Origin: Gammaproteobacteria bacterium
GTDB lineage: Bacteria > Pseudomonadota > Gammaproteobacteria > Thiohalomonadales > Thiohalomonadaceae
Direction of reading: 5' to 3'
DNA: 64,000 nt
NCBI GenBank assembly: GCA_024709225.1
Contig: JANJXC010000042.1
Span: 50,438 to 114,437 of the forward strand
The position numbers were made by a program, and so were the translations under genes. Positions 28,462 through 37,524 of this stretch are shown piece by piece. The notes below the pieces were generated by a model. That model was given only the letters and a program-made list of their open reading frames with translations, had not been told where the DNA came from and did no database searches. Position 1 is the stretch's first letter. Each line of letters begins with the position of its first letter.

Positions 28462-29391
28462 TCAATGCACCCCCATCAGCACCTTGATGTGCGCAGCGGC
28501 GCTGCGGCCCAGGGCATTCATCACGTAGCCGCCCTCCAGTGTCGAGACGACGCGGTTTGCGCAGTGGACGGCGGCGAGATCCATGATGCGCTCGGTGACC
28601 CAGGCGTAGTCGGTGTCGAGCAGGTTGAGGCCGGACATGTCGTCCTCGAAGTGAGCATCGAAGCCGGCGGAGACCAGGATCAGCTGCGGCTTGAAGCGGT
28701 CGACCGCGGGCAGCCACTGTTCGGTGATCGCCTGCTGGAACTCCTCGCTGTAGGCGCCGTTGCGCAGCTTGCTGTGGATCAGGTGGGGGCGTTCGGCCAG
28801 CGGCGTGTCCGGATAGAACGGGTGCTGGAAGCTGGAGCAGAACAGCACGCGCGGGTTGTCCCTGAAGATGTCTTCGGTGCCGTTGCCGTGGTGGGCATCG
28901 AAGTCGAGGATGGCAACCCGTTGCAGACCGTGGTGCTCCAGTGCGTGGGCGGCAGCGACGGCGATGTTGTTGAAGAAGCAGAAGCCCATGGCGCGGTGGC
29001 GTTCCGCATGGTGGCCGGGCGGGCGCACGCCGCAGAAGGCGGTTTCCATTTCCCCGCTCATCACCAGGTCGACGCCGAGTACGGCGGCACCGGCGGCGTG
29101 CAGTGCGGCCTCGAGGGTGTGCGGCGCGAGCCAGGTGTCGGGGTCGAGCATGACCGGTGACTGGCCGGGCGGCGGCGCGCGGGTGAACAGGTCGTCGACA
29201 TAGGCGGCGTCATGCACGCGCAACAGCTGGGCGCGTTCGGCGCGGGGCGCATCGTAATGACGCAACAGCGGCATCAGCTGCGAGGCCACCAGCCGATCCT
29301 CGATGGCGTGCAGCCGTTCGGGGCTTTCCGGATGGAAGCCACCCATGTCGTGTAACAGACAGTCGCGGTGGGAAATATAGGCAGTGCGCAT
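28462..29391 (-). CDS. Histone deacetylase family amidohydrolase
   Basis: A 309-residue bacterial member of the histone deacetylase superfamily (class II or acetylpolyamine amidohydrolase-like). Zinc-site and active-site motifs are GVRPPGHHAERHRAMGFC, ILDFDAHHGNGTED, VSAGFDAH and the late TLEGGYVMNALG. Such enzymes remove acetyl or acyl groups from small amides or proteins. It lies divergent from a protein acetyltransferase-type gene at 29542, so a link to reversible acylation is possible but not shown. Confidence 0.9.
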   Translation of the reverse strand: MRTAYISHRDCLLHDMGGFHPESPERLHAIEDRLVASQLMPLLRHYDAPRAERAQLLRVHDAAYVDDLFTRAPPPGQSPVMLDPDTWLAPHTLEAALHAAGAAVLGVDLVMSGEMETAFCGVRPPGHHAERHRAMGFCFFNNIAVAAAHALEHHGLQRVAILDFDAHHGNGTEDIFRDNPRVLFCSSFQHPFYPDTPLAERPHLIHSKLRNGAYSEEFQQAITEQWLPAVDRFKPQLILVSAGFDAHFEDDMSGLNLLDTDYAWVTERIMDLAAVHCANRVVSTLEGGYVMNALGRSAAAHIKVLMGVH

Positions 29392-29541
29392 GGGGTCGGC
29401 CGGACGTGGGGGTACGTTTCAAGGTATCACCGGCATCGGTATCTGGCTACCACGGAATTCGATCCGGGCGAGGCAGATTTGTGGTGATCAACTGTGCTTA
29501 AATGAAGGCTTGCCTGAATGATAGAAAAACTGGGGAACGTC

Positions 29542-32220
29542 ATGGGACAACATTTTCTGAAAAAGCTTTTCGAACCCAAATCCGTGGTTATTTTCGGCGC
29601 CAGCGATCGCCCCGATGCGGTGGGCGCGCTGGTGTTCAAGAACATGCTGGAAAGCGGTTTCAAGGGCGATGTCTATCCCATCAATCCCAAGCGTGACGTG
29701 GTGCAGGGGCAGAAGGCCTATCCCTCGCTGGAGGCGCTGGGCAAGACCATCGACCTGGCCGTCATCACCACTCCGGCCCACACCATTCCCGCCATCATCG
29801 AGGACTGCGGCCAGCACGGCGTCAAGGCGGCGGTGATCATCTCCGCCGGTTTCCGCGAGGTGGGGCCGCAGGGCATGAAGCTGGAGAAGGCGGTGCTGGA
29901 GAATGCGCGCCGCTACGGCATCCGCTTCATCGGCCCCAACTGTCTCGGCATCATGCGCCCCGACATCGGCCTCGACGTCACCTTCAACAAGGGCGGCGCG
30001 AGGCCGGGCAACGTGGCCCTGGTGTCCCAGTCCGGCGCCATCTGCACCGCCATCCTCGACTGGGCGGCGCCCAACGGCATCGGCTTCTCCGCTGTGGTGT
30101 CCACCGGCATCTCCGCCGACCTCGATTTCGGCGACGTGCTCGACTACCTGGTCAACGACCCCAAGACCGACAGCATCCTGCTGTACATCGAGGGCATCCA
30201 CAATTCGCGCACCTTCATGAGCGCCGTGCGCGCCGCCTCGCGCGTGAAGCCGGTGCTGGCGCTCAAGGTGGGCCGCCATACCTCGGGTTCCAAGGCCGCC
30301 ATGTCCCATACCGGCGCCCTGGCCGGGGCCGATGATGTGTTCGATGCGGCGCTGCGCCGCGCCGGCGCGGTGCGCGGCATGCGCATCGGTCACCTGTTCT
30401 CCAACGCCAGCACGCTGGATGCGGGATTCCGCGCCAGGGGCGAGCGGCTGTGCATCCTGACCAACGGCGGCGGGCCGGGCGTGATGGCATCGGACCGCGC
30501 GGCGGACCTGGGCATTCCCTTGGCTGAACTGACGGAGGCCACCCTGGCCCGTCTCAACGAGGCGCTGCCGGCCACCTGGTCCCACGGCAACCCGGTGGAT
30601 GTCATCGGTGATGCCACGGCGGAACGCTATTCCGCCGCGGTCGATGCCTGCCTGGCCGATCCCGGCGTGGATGGTCTGCTGGTGATCCTGACGCCGCAGG
30701 CGATGACGGCGCCCAACGAGGTGGCCGCCGCGGTGGGGGCCATTGCCCGCCAGCACAAAAAACCGGTGCTGTGTTCCTGGATGGGACAGACCCAGGTGGC
30801 GGAAGGCCGCGCCACGCTGGTGCAGGCGGGACTGCCCATCTTCCATACCCCGGAGGCGGCAGTGGAGGCCTTCGCCTCGCTGACGGCGTATTACCGCAAC
30901 CAGCAGCTGCTGCTGCAGGCACCGGGTCCCATCTGGCAGAGCGTGCCGCCCGACGTGGAGGGCGCGCGCCTGATCATCGAGGGCGCCCTGGGCGAGGGAC
31001 GCAAGGTGCTGTCGGAAAGTGAATCCAAGGCGATCCTCGGCTGCTTCCACATCCCCTCGGCGCGGGCGGTGGTGGTGCGTTCGCCCAACGAGGCCCTGGT
31101 GCAGGCCGCCTCCATGGGGCTGCCGGTGGCCATGAAGATCAACTCGCCCGACATCACCCACAAATCGGACTCCGGCGGCGTGCGCCTCGGCATCAACACC
31201 GCCCAGGGCGTGCGCAGTGCCTATAACGACATCATCACCGCCGTGCGGCGCAACCGGCCCGAGGCGCGCATCGATGGCATCACCGTCGAGCCGATGCTGC
31301 AACGCCCCAACGGCCGCGAGCTGCTGGTGGGCATCTCCACCGACGCGGTGTTCGGCCCGGTGATCACCTTCGGCGCTGGTGGCATCACGGTGGAGGTGAT
31401 GGGCGACCGCGCGGTGATGCTGCCGCCGCTCAATCGCTTCCTGGCCAAGGATCTGATCCAGCGCACCAAAGTGGCCAAGATGCTGGCCGCCTTCCGCCAC
31501 ATGCCGGCGGCGGACATGCTGGCGCTGGAGAATGTGCTGCTGCGCGTATCGGAGATCGCCTGTGAGCTGCCCTGGGTCAAGGAGCTGGACATCAACCCGC
31601 TGATCGTTGACGACAGCGGCGCCATCGCGGTGGATGCACGCGTGGTGGTCGATTATCACAACGCGACCCACGAGCGCTATGACCACATGGCGATCTATCC
31701 CTATCCGAACCAGCTGGTCACCCGCTGGCAGCTGCCCGACGGCACCGACCTGGTGATCCGGCCAATCCGGCCGGAGGATGCAGAGATCGAACAGGAGTTC
31801 GTGCGCAAGCTGTCCGATCAGACCAAGTACTTCCGCTTCATGCAGACCATCGACGAGCTGACGCCGTCGATGCTGGCCCGCTTCACCCAAATCGATTACG
31901 ACCGCGAGATGGCCTTCATCGCGGTGGTGGAGAAGGATGGTGGCGAGGAGGAGATCGGCGTATCGCGCTATGTCACCAATCCCGATCGCACTACCTGCGA
32001 GTTCGCCGTCGTGGTCTCCGATGCCTGGCAGCGCAAGGGCATCGCCCACCGCCTGATGGATGCGCTGATCGAAACCGCGCGCCTGCGCGGCCTGCGCCTG
32101 ATGGAGGGGGAGGTGCTGGGGAACAACCACGACATGCTGTCCTTCGTGCGTGCCCTGGGCTTCTCGGTCAGCACCAGTGTGGAAGACCCGGCCATCAAGT
32201 ATGTGTGCAAGGAGCTGTGA
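29542..32220 (+). CDS. Pat-type protein acetyltransferase (NDP-forming acyl-CoA synthetase-like plus GNAT)
   Basis: An 892-residue multidomain protein. It begins with a CoA-binding Rossmann domain (VVIFGASDRP, VYPINPK, FIGPNCLGIMRP), continues with succinyl-CoA-ligase-like and ATP-grasp domains (SHTGALAGAD, GVRLGI, FGAGGITVE, DINPLIVDD) and ends with a GNAT domain (about 740-892) with the acetyl-CoA loop QRKGIAHRLMDAL. This is the architecture of Salmonella Pat and E. coli PatZ, which acetylate lysines, for example in acetyl-CoA synthetase. The start at 29542 was chosen for its GGGGAA site; an ATG 24 bases upstream lacks one. Confidence 0.9.
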   Translation: MGQHFLKKLFEPKSVVIFGASDRPDAVGALVFKNMLESGFKGDVYPINPKRDVVQGQKAYPSLEALGKTIDLAVITTPAHTIPAIIEDCGQHGVKAAVIISAGFREVGPQGMKLEKAVLENARRYGIRFIGPNCLGIMRPDIGLDVTFNKGGARPGNVALVSQSGAICTAILDWAAPNGIGFSAVVSTGISADLDFGDVLDYLVNDPKTDSILLYIEGIHNSRTFMSAVRAASRVKPVLALKVGRHTSGSKAAMSHTGALAGADDVFDAALRRAGAVRGMRIGHLFSNASTLDAGFRARGERLCILTNGGGPGVMASDRAADLGIPLAELTEATLARLNEALPATWSHGNPVDVIGDATAERYSAAVDACLADPGVDGLLVILTPQAMTAPNEVAAAVGAIARQHKKPVLCSWMGQTQVAEGRATLVQAGLPIFHTPEAAVEAFASLTAYYRNQQLLLQAPGPIWQSVPPDVEGARLIIEGALGEGRKVLSESESKAILGCFHIPSARAVVVRSPNEALVQAASMGLPVAMKINSPDITHKSDSGGVRLGINTAQGVRSAYNDIITAVRRNRPEARIDGITVEPMLQRPNGRELLVGISTDAVFGPVITFGAGGITVEVMGDRAVMLPPLNRFLAKDLIQRTKVAKMLAAFRHMPAADMLALENVLLRVSEIACELPWVKELDINPLIVDDSGAIAVDARVVVDYHNATHERYDHMAIYPYPNQLVTRWQLPDGTDLVIRPIRPEDAEIEQEFVRKLSDQTKYFRFMQTIDELTPSMLARFTQIDYDREMAFIAVVEKDGGEEEIGVSRYVTNPDRTTCEFAVVVSDAWQRKGIAHRLMDALIETARLRGLRLMEGEVLGNNHDMLSFVRALGFSVSTSVEDPAIKYVCKEL

Positions 32221-32301
32221 CCGGTGTGCAATCACCGTCCCTGGCACTCATGCCGGGGGCGGTGGGTACGCGGGGAATGCAATTCAGGGAGGATATACAC
32301 C

Positions 32302-34146
32302 ATGGCGGTCTGGTCACGGTTGTTGCTGTTGGGCATGGGGGGATTGCTGCTGGCCGGTTGTGATGGCGAGTGGCCATGGCAGGAACGCCAGTCCGCCGAT
32401 GCCGGACCACCCGTAGCCGCGGCGGTGAGTGCTGCGCACGAAGAGATTCTTGCCCTGGCCGGGGCAGACAGCACGCGCACCGCGGCCATCCATGCCGAAT
32501 TCGCGGCCTGGAAGGCCACCCGCAGCACCTATTGCACGTCCCGTTACGGCAGCGGTGCGGCCAATGATGCGGCCCTGGGCGAGTGCTACACGTCCCTCGA
32601 CGCCAACAAACTGCAGAGTTTGTTGCGCGACAAATTCCTGTTGCTGCTGGATGTCCCGCGTCAGACCGTCCCGCGGCCGGAGACGCGTCTGGCCACGGTG
32701 TTCCGTGCCGAGGGGGCCTTCAACCGCGCTGGGGCAGGGCTGTCCCACGACCGCACATTGCTGGCCAATGGCGGTGTCGACGGCAGTGTGGAGGTGTACG
32801 ATCTCGTCACCAAACGTCAGCTGTTTTCCGCCAAGCCATTCGACGCCTATTCGACCCTGCTCCAATTCAGTGCCAATGATCGACTGTTGGCCGTCGGCAG
32901 TCCGCAGCACAAGGATTTGGTGTTTTTCGATGCCCGTAGCGGGGCGCACTACCTGACCATCCGGAAGGGGGCCGGCCCGTTCCATCTGTTGAACGGCGGA
33001 CGTTTCGTGCTGACCGCAGAACGTGGGCAACTGCAGCTCATCAACGTGCTCACCGACGCCCGTCATGTCGAGAGGCTGGCGGGCAGCGCCACGATCTCGC
33101 GTCTCCACGTCGGCGAACAGGACTCCCTGATCGTGGTGAGCAAACACGATGCCGAGATGGAGCTTTGGCGCCTCGATACCGCCAACCCGACCCGGCCATT
33201 GCAGTTCCTGTCCGCCATGTTGCCCGGCAGCGACAAGAAGACTGTCGCCACTGGGTTGGCCATCGCCGAGGATGGCGCGTTCATGTATGCAACCACCTCC
33301 GACGGTTGGTTGCGGCAATGGAGTCTGCCCGCGCTCGAACAGCGATTGTTGATGCAGTTGGACAATGCGTCCTGCGGACAGATCAGGCAGTGGCAGGATA
33401 CCTATCTGGCTACATGCTTCACAAAAAAGGAGCGTTACAACTTCCTGTACCTGTTTCGTCCACGGGATAGTCGGGCTGCCAAACTCATGCTGCCAAACCT
33501 CTCGATGCGGGCGGCATTCCCCTATGAGGATGGCATACTCCTGGTTCAGGACAGGGAGCTGTCCGAAATGCCCTGGCCCGAGTTGACGGAAGAACTGGTG
33601 CCGCAAGTTGTGTACAGCTCACAGGCGCCGCTGCCGACGCCCACCACCGGGGCGAGTGTACCGGCCGCTGCCGCAGAGGCCGGGCGATTGCGGGTGGAGG
33701 CCATAGGTGTCTACGAAGGCAGCTATGCGCGGCAGCGAGGTTTTCAGGAACATTTGCAGGGGACGGTGGAAATTGTGGTCGGCGACGTCCGCGAGCCCCT
33801 GGCCCTGGTGCTGTCGTCTTACGAGGCCGTGCAGTGGAATATCCAGCAGCAACGCCGCGGCTCGGTGAAATATGTGCTGCTGAACAGTTATTATCCGAGC
33901 ACCGTTGTCGGGGCGGATGGTGCGGAGATCATCCGATTCAACACCAGTCACCCGTATTCGATCCAGCATCAGGATTACCACAGGTTCAAGCGCGCGGTCG
34001 TTGCCCAGTTGAAGCAGGAGTTGCGCCAGTTCCAGGGGAGTTACCAAGGGGCGAGTTTCAGCATCGGTCCGGTCGGCGGCAATCTCGATTCGCGCATCGT
34101 CAGAAAACGCGAAGCCGATGGTAAGCCGTCGTTTAGCGATCGCTAG
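32302..34146 (+). CDS. Lipoprotein with predicted beta-propeller and unknown C-terminal domain
   Basis: A 614-residue lipoprotein: the signal peptide ends LLLAGC with the lipid cysteine at residue 20, and GGGAGG precedes the ATG at 32302. A short helical region with three cysteines (about 55-95) is followed by WD-like repeats (LLANGGVDGSVEVYDLVT, LLAVGSPQHKDLVFFD, MYATTSDGWLRQWSLP), consistent with a propeller to about residue 420. The last 170 residues form another domain with ALVLSSYEAVQWNI and VKYVLLNSYYPSTVVG, a pattern I have seen in uncharacterised proteins but cannot name. Function is unknown. It sits alone between the acetyltransferase and the SpmAB-like gene. Confidence 0.75.
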   Translation: MAVWSRLLLLGMGGLLLAGCDGEWPWQERQSADAGPPVAAAVSAAHEEILALAGADSTRTAAIHAEFAAWKATRSTYCTSRYGSGAANDAALGECYTSLDANKLQSLLRDKFLLLLDVPRQTVPRPETRLATVFRAEGAFNRAGAGLSHDRTLLANGGVDGSVEVYDLVTKRQLFSAKPFDAYSTLLQFSANDRLLAVGSPQHKDLVFFDARSGAHYLTIRKGAGPFHLLNGGRFVLTAERGQLQLINVLTDARHVERLAGSATISRLHVGEQDSLIVVSKHDAEMELWRLDTANPTRPLQFLSAMLPGSDKKTVATGLAIAEDGAFMYATTSDGWLRQWSLPALEQRLLMQLDNASCGQIRQWQDTYLATCFTKKERYNFLYLFRPRDSRAAKLMLPNLSMRAAFPYEDGILLVQDRELSEMPWPELTEELVPQVVYSSQAPLPTPTTGASVPAAAAEAGRLRVEAIGVYEGSYARQRGFQEHLQGTVEIVVGDVREPLALVLSSYEAVQWNIQQQRRGSVKYVLLNSYYPSTVVGADGAEIIRFNTSHPYSIQHQDYHRFKRAVVAQLKQELRQFQGSYQGASFSIGPVGGNLDSRIVRKREADGKPSFSDR

Positions 34147-34215
34147 CGCCCCGATGATGTCCGCGAGTCTATCGCGCGCGAGATAGCCGGGTGAGCCAGG
34201 GGCCATGTCATACAC

Positions 34216-35490
34216 ATGAATTACATCTTCTACTTCCTTGTTGCCTCCGCCTTCGCCACCGCCGCCTGGCATCAGCTGAGTTGGGGCGGCGCCGGTACCG
34301 CGCCGATGGACGCGCTGTCGACGGCGATGGTCGAATCGGCCACAGGCTCGGTGGAACTGGCCCTGGGTCTGGTCGGCGTGATGACGCTGTTTCTTGGCCT
34401 GATGAAGGTGGCCGAGGCGGGCGGCCTGCTCACCATCATTGCCCGTCTGATCCGGCCGCTGATGGTGCGGCTGTTTCCCTCGGTGCCGGCGGAGCATCCG
34501 GCCATGGGGGCGATGATCCTCAATCTTTCGGCCAATGCGCTGGGGCTGGGCAATGCCGCCACGCCCTTCGGCATCCGCGCCATGCAGGAGCTGGAGCGGC
34601 TCAACACCCGGCCCGGCACGGCGACGGATGCGATGGTGCTGTTTCTTGCCATCAACACCTCCAGCGTGACCCTGTTGCCCACCGGCGTCATCGCCCTGCG
34701 CGCGGCCGCCGGTTCCGCCGACCCGGCGGGGATTCTGCCCACCACGCTGTTTGCCACCTTCTGCGCCACCGCGGCGGCGATCATCGCCGCCTTCGCCTAT
34801 CGCCGGTTCTTTCCGCTCGAGGCGGCGCCGGCGGCCACGGCAATCGAACTGCCGGCAGAAGCGGAGGTGCTGCCGGCCGAGGCAGGGCAGGCCTATCCGC
34901 TGTGGGTGTCGATGCTGGCATTGGGGACCCTGCTGGCGCTGATTCCGTTCAGCGTGCTGTATGGCCGTGTCATCGCGCCATGGATCCTCCCGGGCCTGAT
35001 GCTGGGCTTCCTTACCTTCGGCCTGTTGCGCGGGGTGCGCATCTACGAGGTGTTCGTGGAGGGGGCCAAGGAGGGATTCCAGGTGGCGATCCGCATCATT
35101 CCCTATCTGGTGGCGATCCTGGTGGCGGTGGCAATGCTGCGCGCCAGCGGCGCGCTGGAGGCGGCGGTCAGCGTGCTCGCCCCCTGGACCGGTGCCGTCG
35201 GCCTGCCGGCCGAGGCGTTGCCCATGGCCTTGCTGCGGCCCTTGTCCGGCTCGGGGGCCTACGGCGTGCTGGCATCGATCATCAATGACCCCGCCATCGG
35301 TCCCGACAGCTACACCGGCTATCTGGTCAGCACCCTGCAGGGCTCCACGGAAACCACCTTCTATGTGCTGGCGGTGTATTTCGGTGCGGTGCAGGTCCGC
35401 CGCATCCGCCACGCCCTGCTGGCGGCGCTGACCGCCGACGTCGTGGCGGTATTTGCCGCCGTGTTTGCCTGCACCTATTTCCTGCTGTAG
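34216..35490 (+). CDS. SpmA/SpmB-like nucleoside recognition domain membrane protein
   Basis: A 424-residue protein with about ten hydrophobic segments, composed of two Gate or nucleoside-recognition domains. The N-terminal half resembles SpmA (LGLGNAATPFGIRAMQELE, INTSSVTLLPTGVIALR) and the C-terminal half resembles SpmB (RIIPYLVAILVAVAMLRASG, GSGAYGVLASI, STLQGSTETTFYVLAVYFG). In Bacillus the two are separate spore maturation proteins; fused forms occur in non-sporulating proteobacteria and their role there is not known. Confidence 0.88.
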   Translation: MNYIFYFLVASAFATAAWHQLSWGGAGTAPMDALSTAMVESATGSVELALGLVGVMTLFLGLMKVAEAGGLLTIIARLIRPLMVRLFPSVPAEHPAMGAMILNLSANALGLGNAATPFGIRAMQELERLNTRPGTATDAMVLFLAINTSSVTLLPTGVIALRAAAGSADPAGILPTTLFATFCATAAAIIAAFAYRRFFPLEAAPAATAIELPAEAEVLPAEAGQAYPLWVSMLALGTLLALIPFSVLYGRVIAPWILPGLMLGFLTFGLLRGVRIYEVFVEGAKEGFQVAIRIIPYLVAILVAVAMLRASGALEAAVSVLAPWTGAVGLPAEALPMALLRPLSGSGAYGVLASIINDPAIGPDSYTGYLVSTLQGSTETTFYVLAVYFGAVQVRRIRHALLAALTADVVAVFAAVFACTYFLL

Positions 35491-35566
35491 GCCGACCGCC
35501 GGGCTATACTTCAAATATCCTAAGCTTTTAGTTGGATATTGGTGGTGCCTGAAGGAGGTGAGCAAG

Positions 35567-35938
35567 ATGGGTCATGTCGACATCAGCAAATACATACACG
35601 CTGAGGAGGCGGTCCGCCGCGACCCGGAGGGCCATATGTTCGACCTGCCGGCCTGGGACGAGGCGGAGGCAGAACGGCTGGCGCGTGAAGAGGGCATCAC
35701 GCTTACCGCGGCCCACTGGGATGTGCTGCGGTTCGTGCGCGAACATTACCGCCGCCACGGGCGGGCGGAAAGCGGTCGTGTGCTGTCCGGGGCGCTGGAC
35801 CAGGCCTTTCATGACCACGGCGGGCGCCGCTGGCTGTACACCCTGTTTCCCCACGGCCCGGTGGCCCAGGCATCGCGCATCGCCGGCCTGCCGTTGCCAC
35901 CCTATACCACCGATGCATCGTTCGGCAGCTCAGGGTAG
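35567..35938 (+). CDS. Cysteine-free DsrC/TusE family protein (RspA-like)
   Basis: A 123-residue DsrC/TusE homologue. Family landmarks are DPEGHMFDLPAWDEAEAERL, LTAAHWDVLRFVREHY and WLYTLFPHGPVAQASRIAGL. DsrC carries two C-terminal cysteines and TusE one; here the first position is serine (QASRIAG) and the C-terminal arm ends DASFGSSG, with no cysteine anywhere in the protein. It therefore cannot carry sulfur as DsrC and TusE do. Cysteine-free homologues have been called RspA and proposed to be regulatory. The start is firm: AAGGAGGTG lies seven bases upstream of the ATG. No dsr or tus genes are adjacent. Confidence 0.88.
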   Translation: MGHVDISKYIHAEEAVRRDPEGHMFDLPAWDEAEAERLAREEGITLTAAHWDVLRFVREHYRRHGRAESGRVLSGALDQAFHDHGGRRWLYTLFPHGPVAQASRIAGLPLPPYTTDASFGSSG

Positions 35939-35960
35939 TGCCGGCAAGTGACCTGTGGTT

Positions 35961-35986
35961 GCCGCAGGCAGAGGCGGCGGTTTTTT
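35961..35986 (+). terminator. Possible terminator after the DsrC-like gene
   Basis: GCCGC and GCGGC flank an eight-base loop, then GG and six T follow. It lies 23 bases after the stop. The stem is short. Confidence 0.45.
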
Positions 35987-36107
35987 AACGCGTCGCTAGC
36001 GGGTTGAGGCCGTGTGCACAGATTGCCGGCCGGCAATGCCCTGCGCAGCAGCGCCGATGAGCCTCCATCAGATGCCGCCGGCAGGCTGATGAGTCCGGGA
36101 CGGTTGA

Positions 36108-36554
36108 TCAGATCAGGGCGGCGACGTCGTGCTCGTCCATCTGCATGACCTCCTGCTCCAGCAGTTCGATGGCGGCGAGCAGGGTCTTGGACATTTCCAC
36201 CAGGCTGTTGAGCAGGGTATTGAGCTGCTCCTTGCGGTCGTCGCGTCGTTTCGAGGCGCCGATCAGCTTCTGGAAGAACCCCCTTTCCTCGGTATCGAAA
36301 ATCAGCTTGAACATCTGCATGTAGATGGCGTGCAGCGTTTCGTGCGGCGTCTCGATGGCCTGGAAGGAGGGCAGGCCGGACAGTTTCTGGCCGGTGCCGT
36401 AGTACCACTTGCCGAAGGCACAGTCGGTGTGAATGACCGGTACCTGGTCCTCGCTGACCGGAAGTCCGGCGGCGATGGCCTGGGCATAGGAGCGCCATTT
36501 GATGTGGGCTGACTTGGCGGCACGCAAATGGGAGATAACCTGTTTCTTATCCAT
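36108..36554 (-). CDS. Stand-alone chemoreceptor zinc-binding (CZB) domain protein, copy 1
   Basis: A 148-residue protein made of a CZB domain and a helical tail. Zinc ligands of the 3His/1Cys type are H17 (AHIKW), C45 (DCAFGKWYY), H71 and H75 (TPHETLHAIY). CZB domains usually sit at the end of chemoreceptors or on diguanylate cyclases and sense zinc or hypochlorous acid; here no transducer domain is attached. The tail (about 95-140) looks like a coiled coil and could mediate dimerisation. The start ATG has no strong ribosome site. A second, very similar gene lies 333 bases upstream on the same strand. Confidence 0.85.
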   Translation of the reverse strand: MDKKQVISHLRAAKSAHIKWRSYAQAIAAGLPVSEDQVPVIHTDCAFGKWYYGTGQKLSGLPSFQAIETPHETLHAIYMQMFKLIFDTEERGFFQKLIGASKRRDDRKEQLNTLLNSLVEMSKTLLAAIELLEQEVMQMDEHDVAALI

Positions 36555-36887
36555 GATTCGTTCTGAATAAATACATAACCAAGGGTGGGCGTCGGGATTG
36601 CGGATGATACCGATGGAGGTTTTGGCGGGCAACCGTGCCAGCGGCGGGAGGGCGTGGCACGGCGCGCATGTTTTTGCTTAAAGACAGAATATCCACCCTG
36701 TCGCTGGCATGATGCTCCCCGGCGTGAGCCGGAACCACATCCCTAGGCCATGATTTATAAAGAAATATCTTATGGCTGAGGCGGCATCGCTGCGGCGCCG
36801 GGAGGTGGCGGGGAAAATGGTGGATATGTGAAGTGATTCAAGTTTTGCGCCCGGCCGCCATACGATGACTGGTGGCCGGGCTTGCGC
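36555..36887. other. 333-base gap between the two CZB genes
   Basis: No gene was found. A hairpin at about 36851-36880 (CCCGGCCGCCA with TGGTGGCCGGG, one mismatch) lies just after the stop of copy 2, but without a T-run on the minus strand. An AT-rich segment near 36750-36775 may hold the promoter of copy 1. This suggests that the two copies are separately transcribed. Confidence 0.45.
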
Positions 36888-37334
36888 TTAAATCAGCTCC
36901 GCCACTTCCTCATCGTTCATCCGCAACACCTCCTGCTCCAGCAGCTCGATGGCGGCGAGCAGGGTCTTGGACATCTCGATCAGGCTGTTGAGCATGGTGT
37001 TGAGCTGCTCGCGGCGGTCGTCACGTTTTTTGCTGGTGCCGATCAGCTTCCGGAAGAAGCCCACCTCTTCGGTCTCGAACAGCAGTTTGAAGATTTGCAT
37101 GTAGATGCCGTGCAGGGCTTCGTGCGGCGTTTCGATGGCCTGGAAGCCCGGTAGCGACGACAGCTTCTGGCCGGGGCCGTAATACCACTTGCCGAAGGCG
37201 CAGTCGGTATGGATGACCGGGACCTGGTCTTCACTGATGGGCAGTCCGGCGACGATGGCCTGGGCGTAGGAGCGCCATTTGATGTGGGCGGATTTGGCGG
37301 CGCGCAGGTGTGTAACGACTTGTTTCTTGTCCAT
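36888..37334 (-). CDS. Stand-alone chemoreceptor zinc-binding (CZB) domain protein, copy 2
   Basis: A 148-residue protein differing from copy 1 at about 26 positions by eye, with the same zinc ligands H17, C45, H71 and H75 and the same length. Most changes are conservative and cluster in the C-terminal tail (for example MDEHDVAALI against MNDEEVAELI), while the zinc-site surroundings are identical. It is probably a recent tandem duplication kept under selection. Role as in copy 1: a soluble zinc or oxidant sensor is inferred from the domain alone. Confidence 0.85.
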   Translation of the reverse strand: MDKKQVVTHLRAAKSAHIKWRSYAQAIVAGLPISEDQVPVIHTDCAFGKWYYGPGQKLSSLPGFQAIETPHEALHGIYMQIFKLLFETEEVGFFRKLIGTSKKRDDRREQLNTMLNSLIEMSKTLLAAIELLEQEVLRMNDEEVAELI

Positions 37335-37524
37335 GTTTTCGTCCTTGAATGATTCCGAAAGGCTCCGTATGCAACCAGGCTTATTGCCATATGTCGGATA
37401 GGCCTGTTGCGCGTAAGGATGTTACCTAGTTCACATCTTGCGGGCAAGAGGGTACGACGGCACCCAGCCTAACGGGGGCTCATGACCGCCGGATGACGGG
37501 AATCGGCCTCCGTGCCGCAGGGGG

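Noticed and set aside
29488-32247. A 919-codon open frame on the minus strand
   Set aside because: It lies opposite the acetyltransferase gene, has a His/Gly/Arg-rich composition typical of the antisense of GC-rich coding DNA, and shows no domain. The plus-strand gene has clear motifs throughout.
35567-35938. Functional TusE or DsrC sulfur carrier
   Set aside because: No cysteine occurs in the protein, so sulfur transfer through it is not possible.
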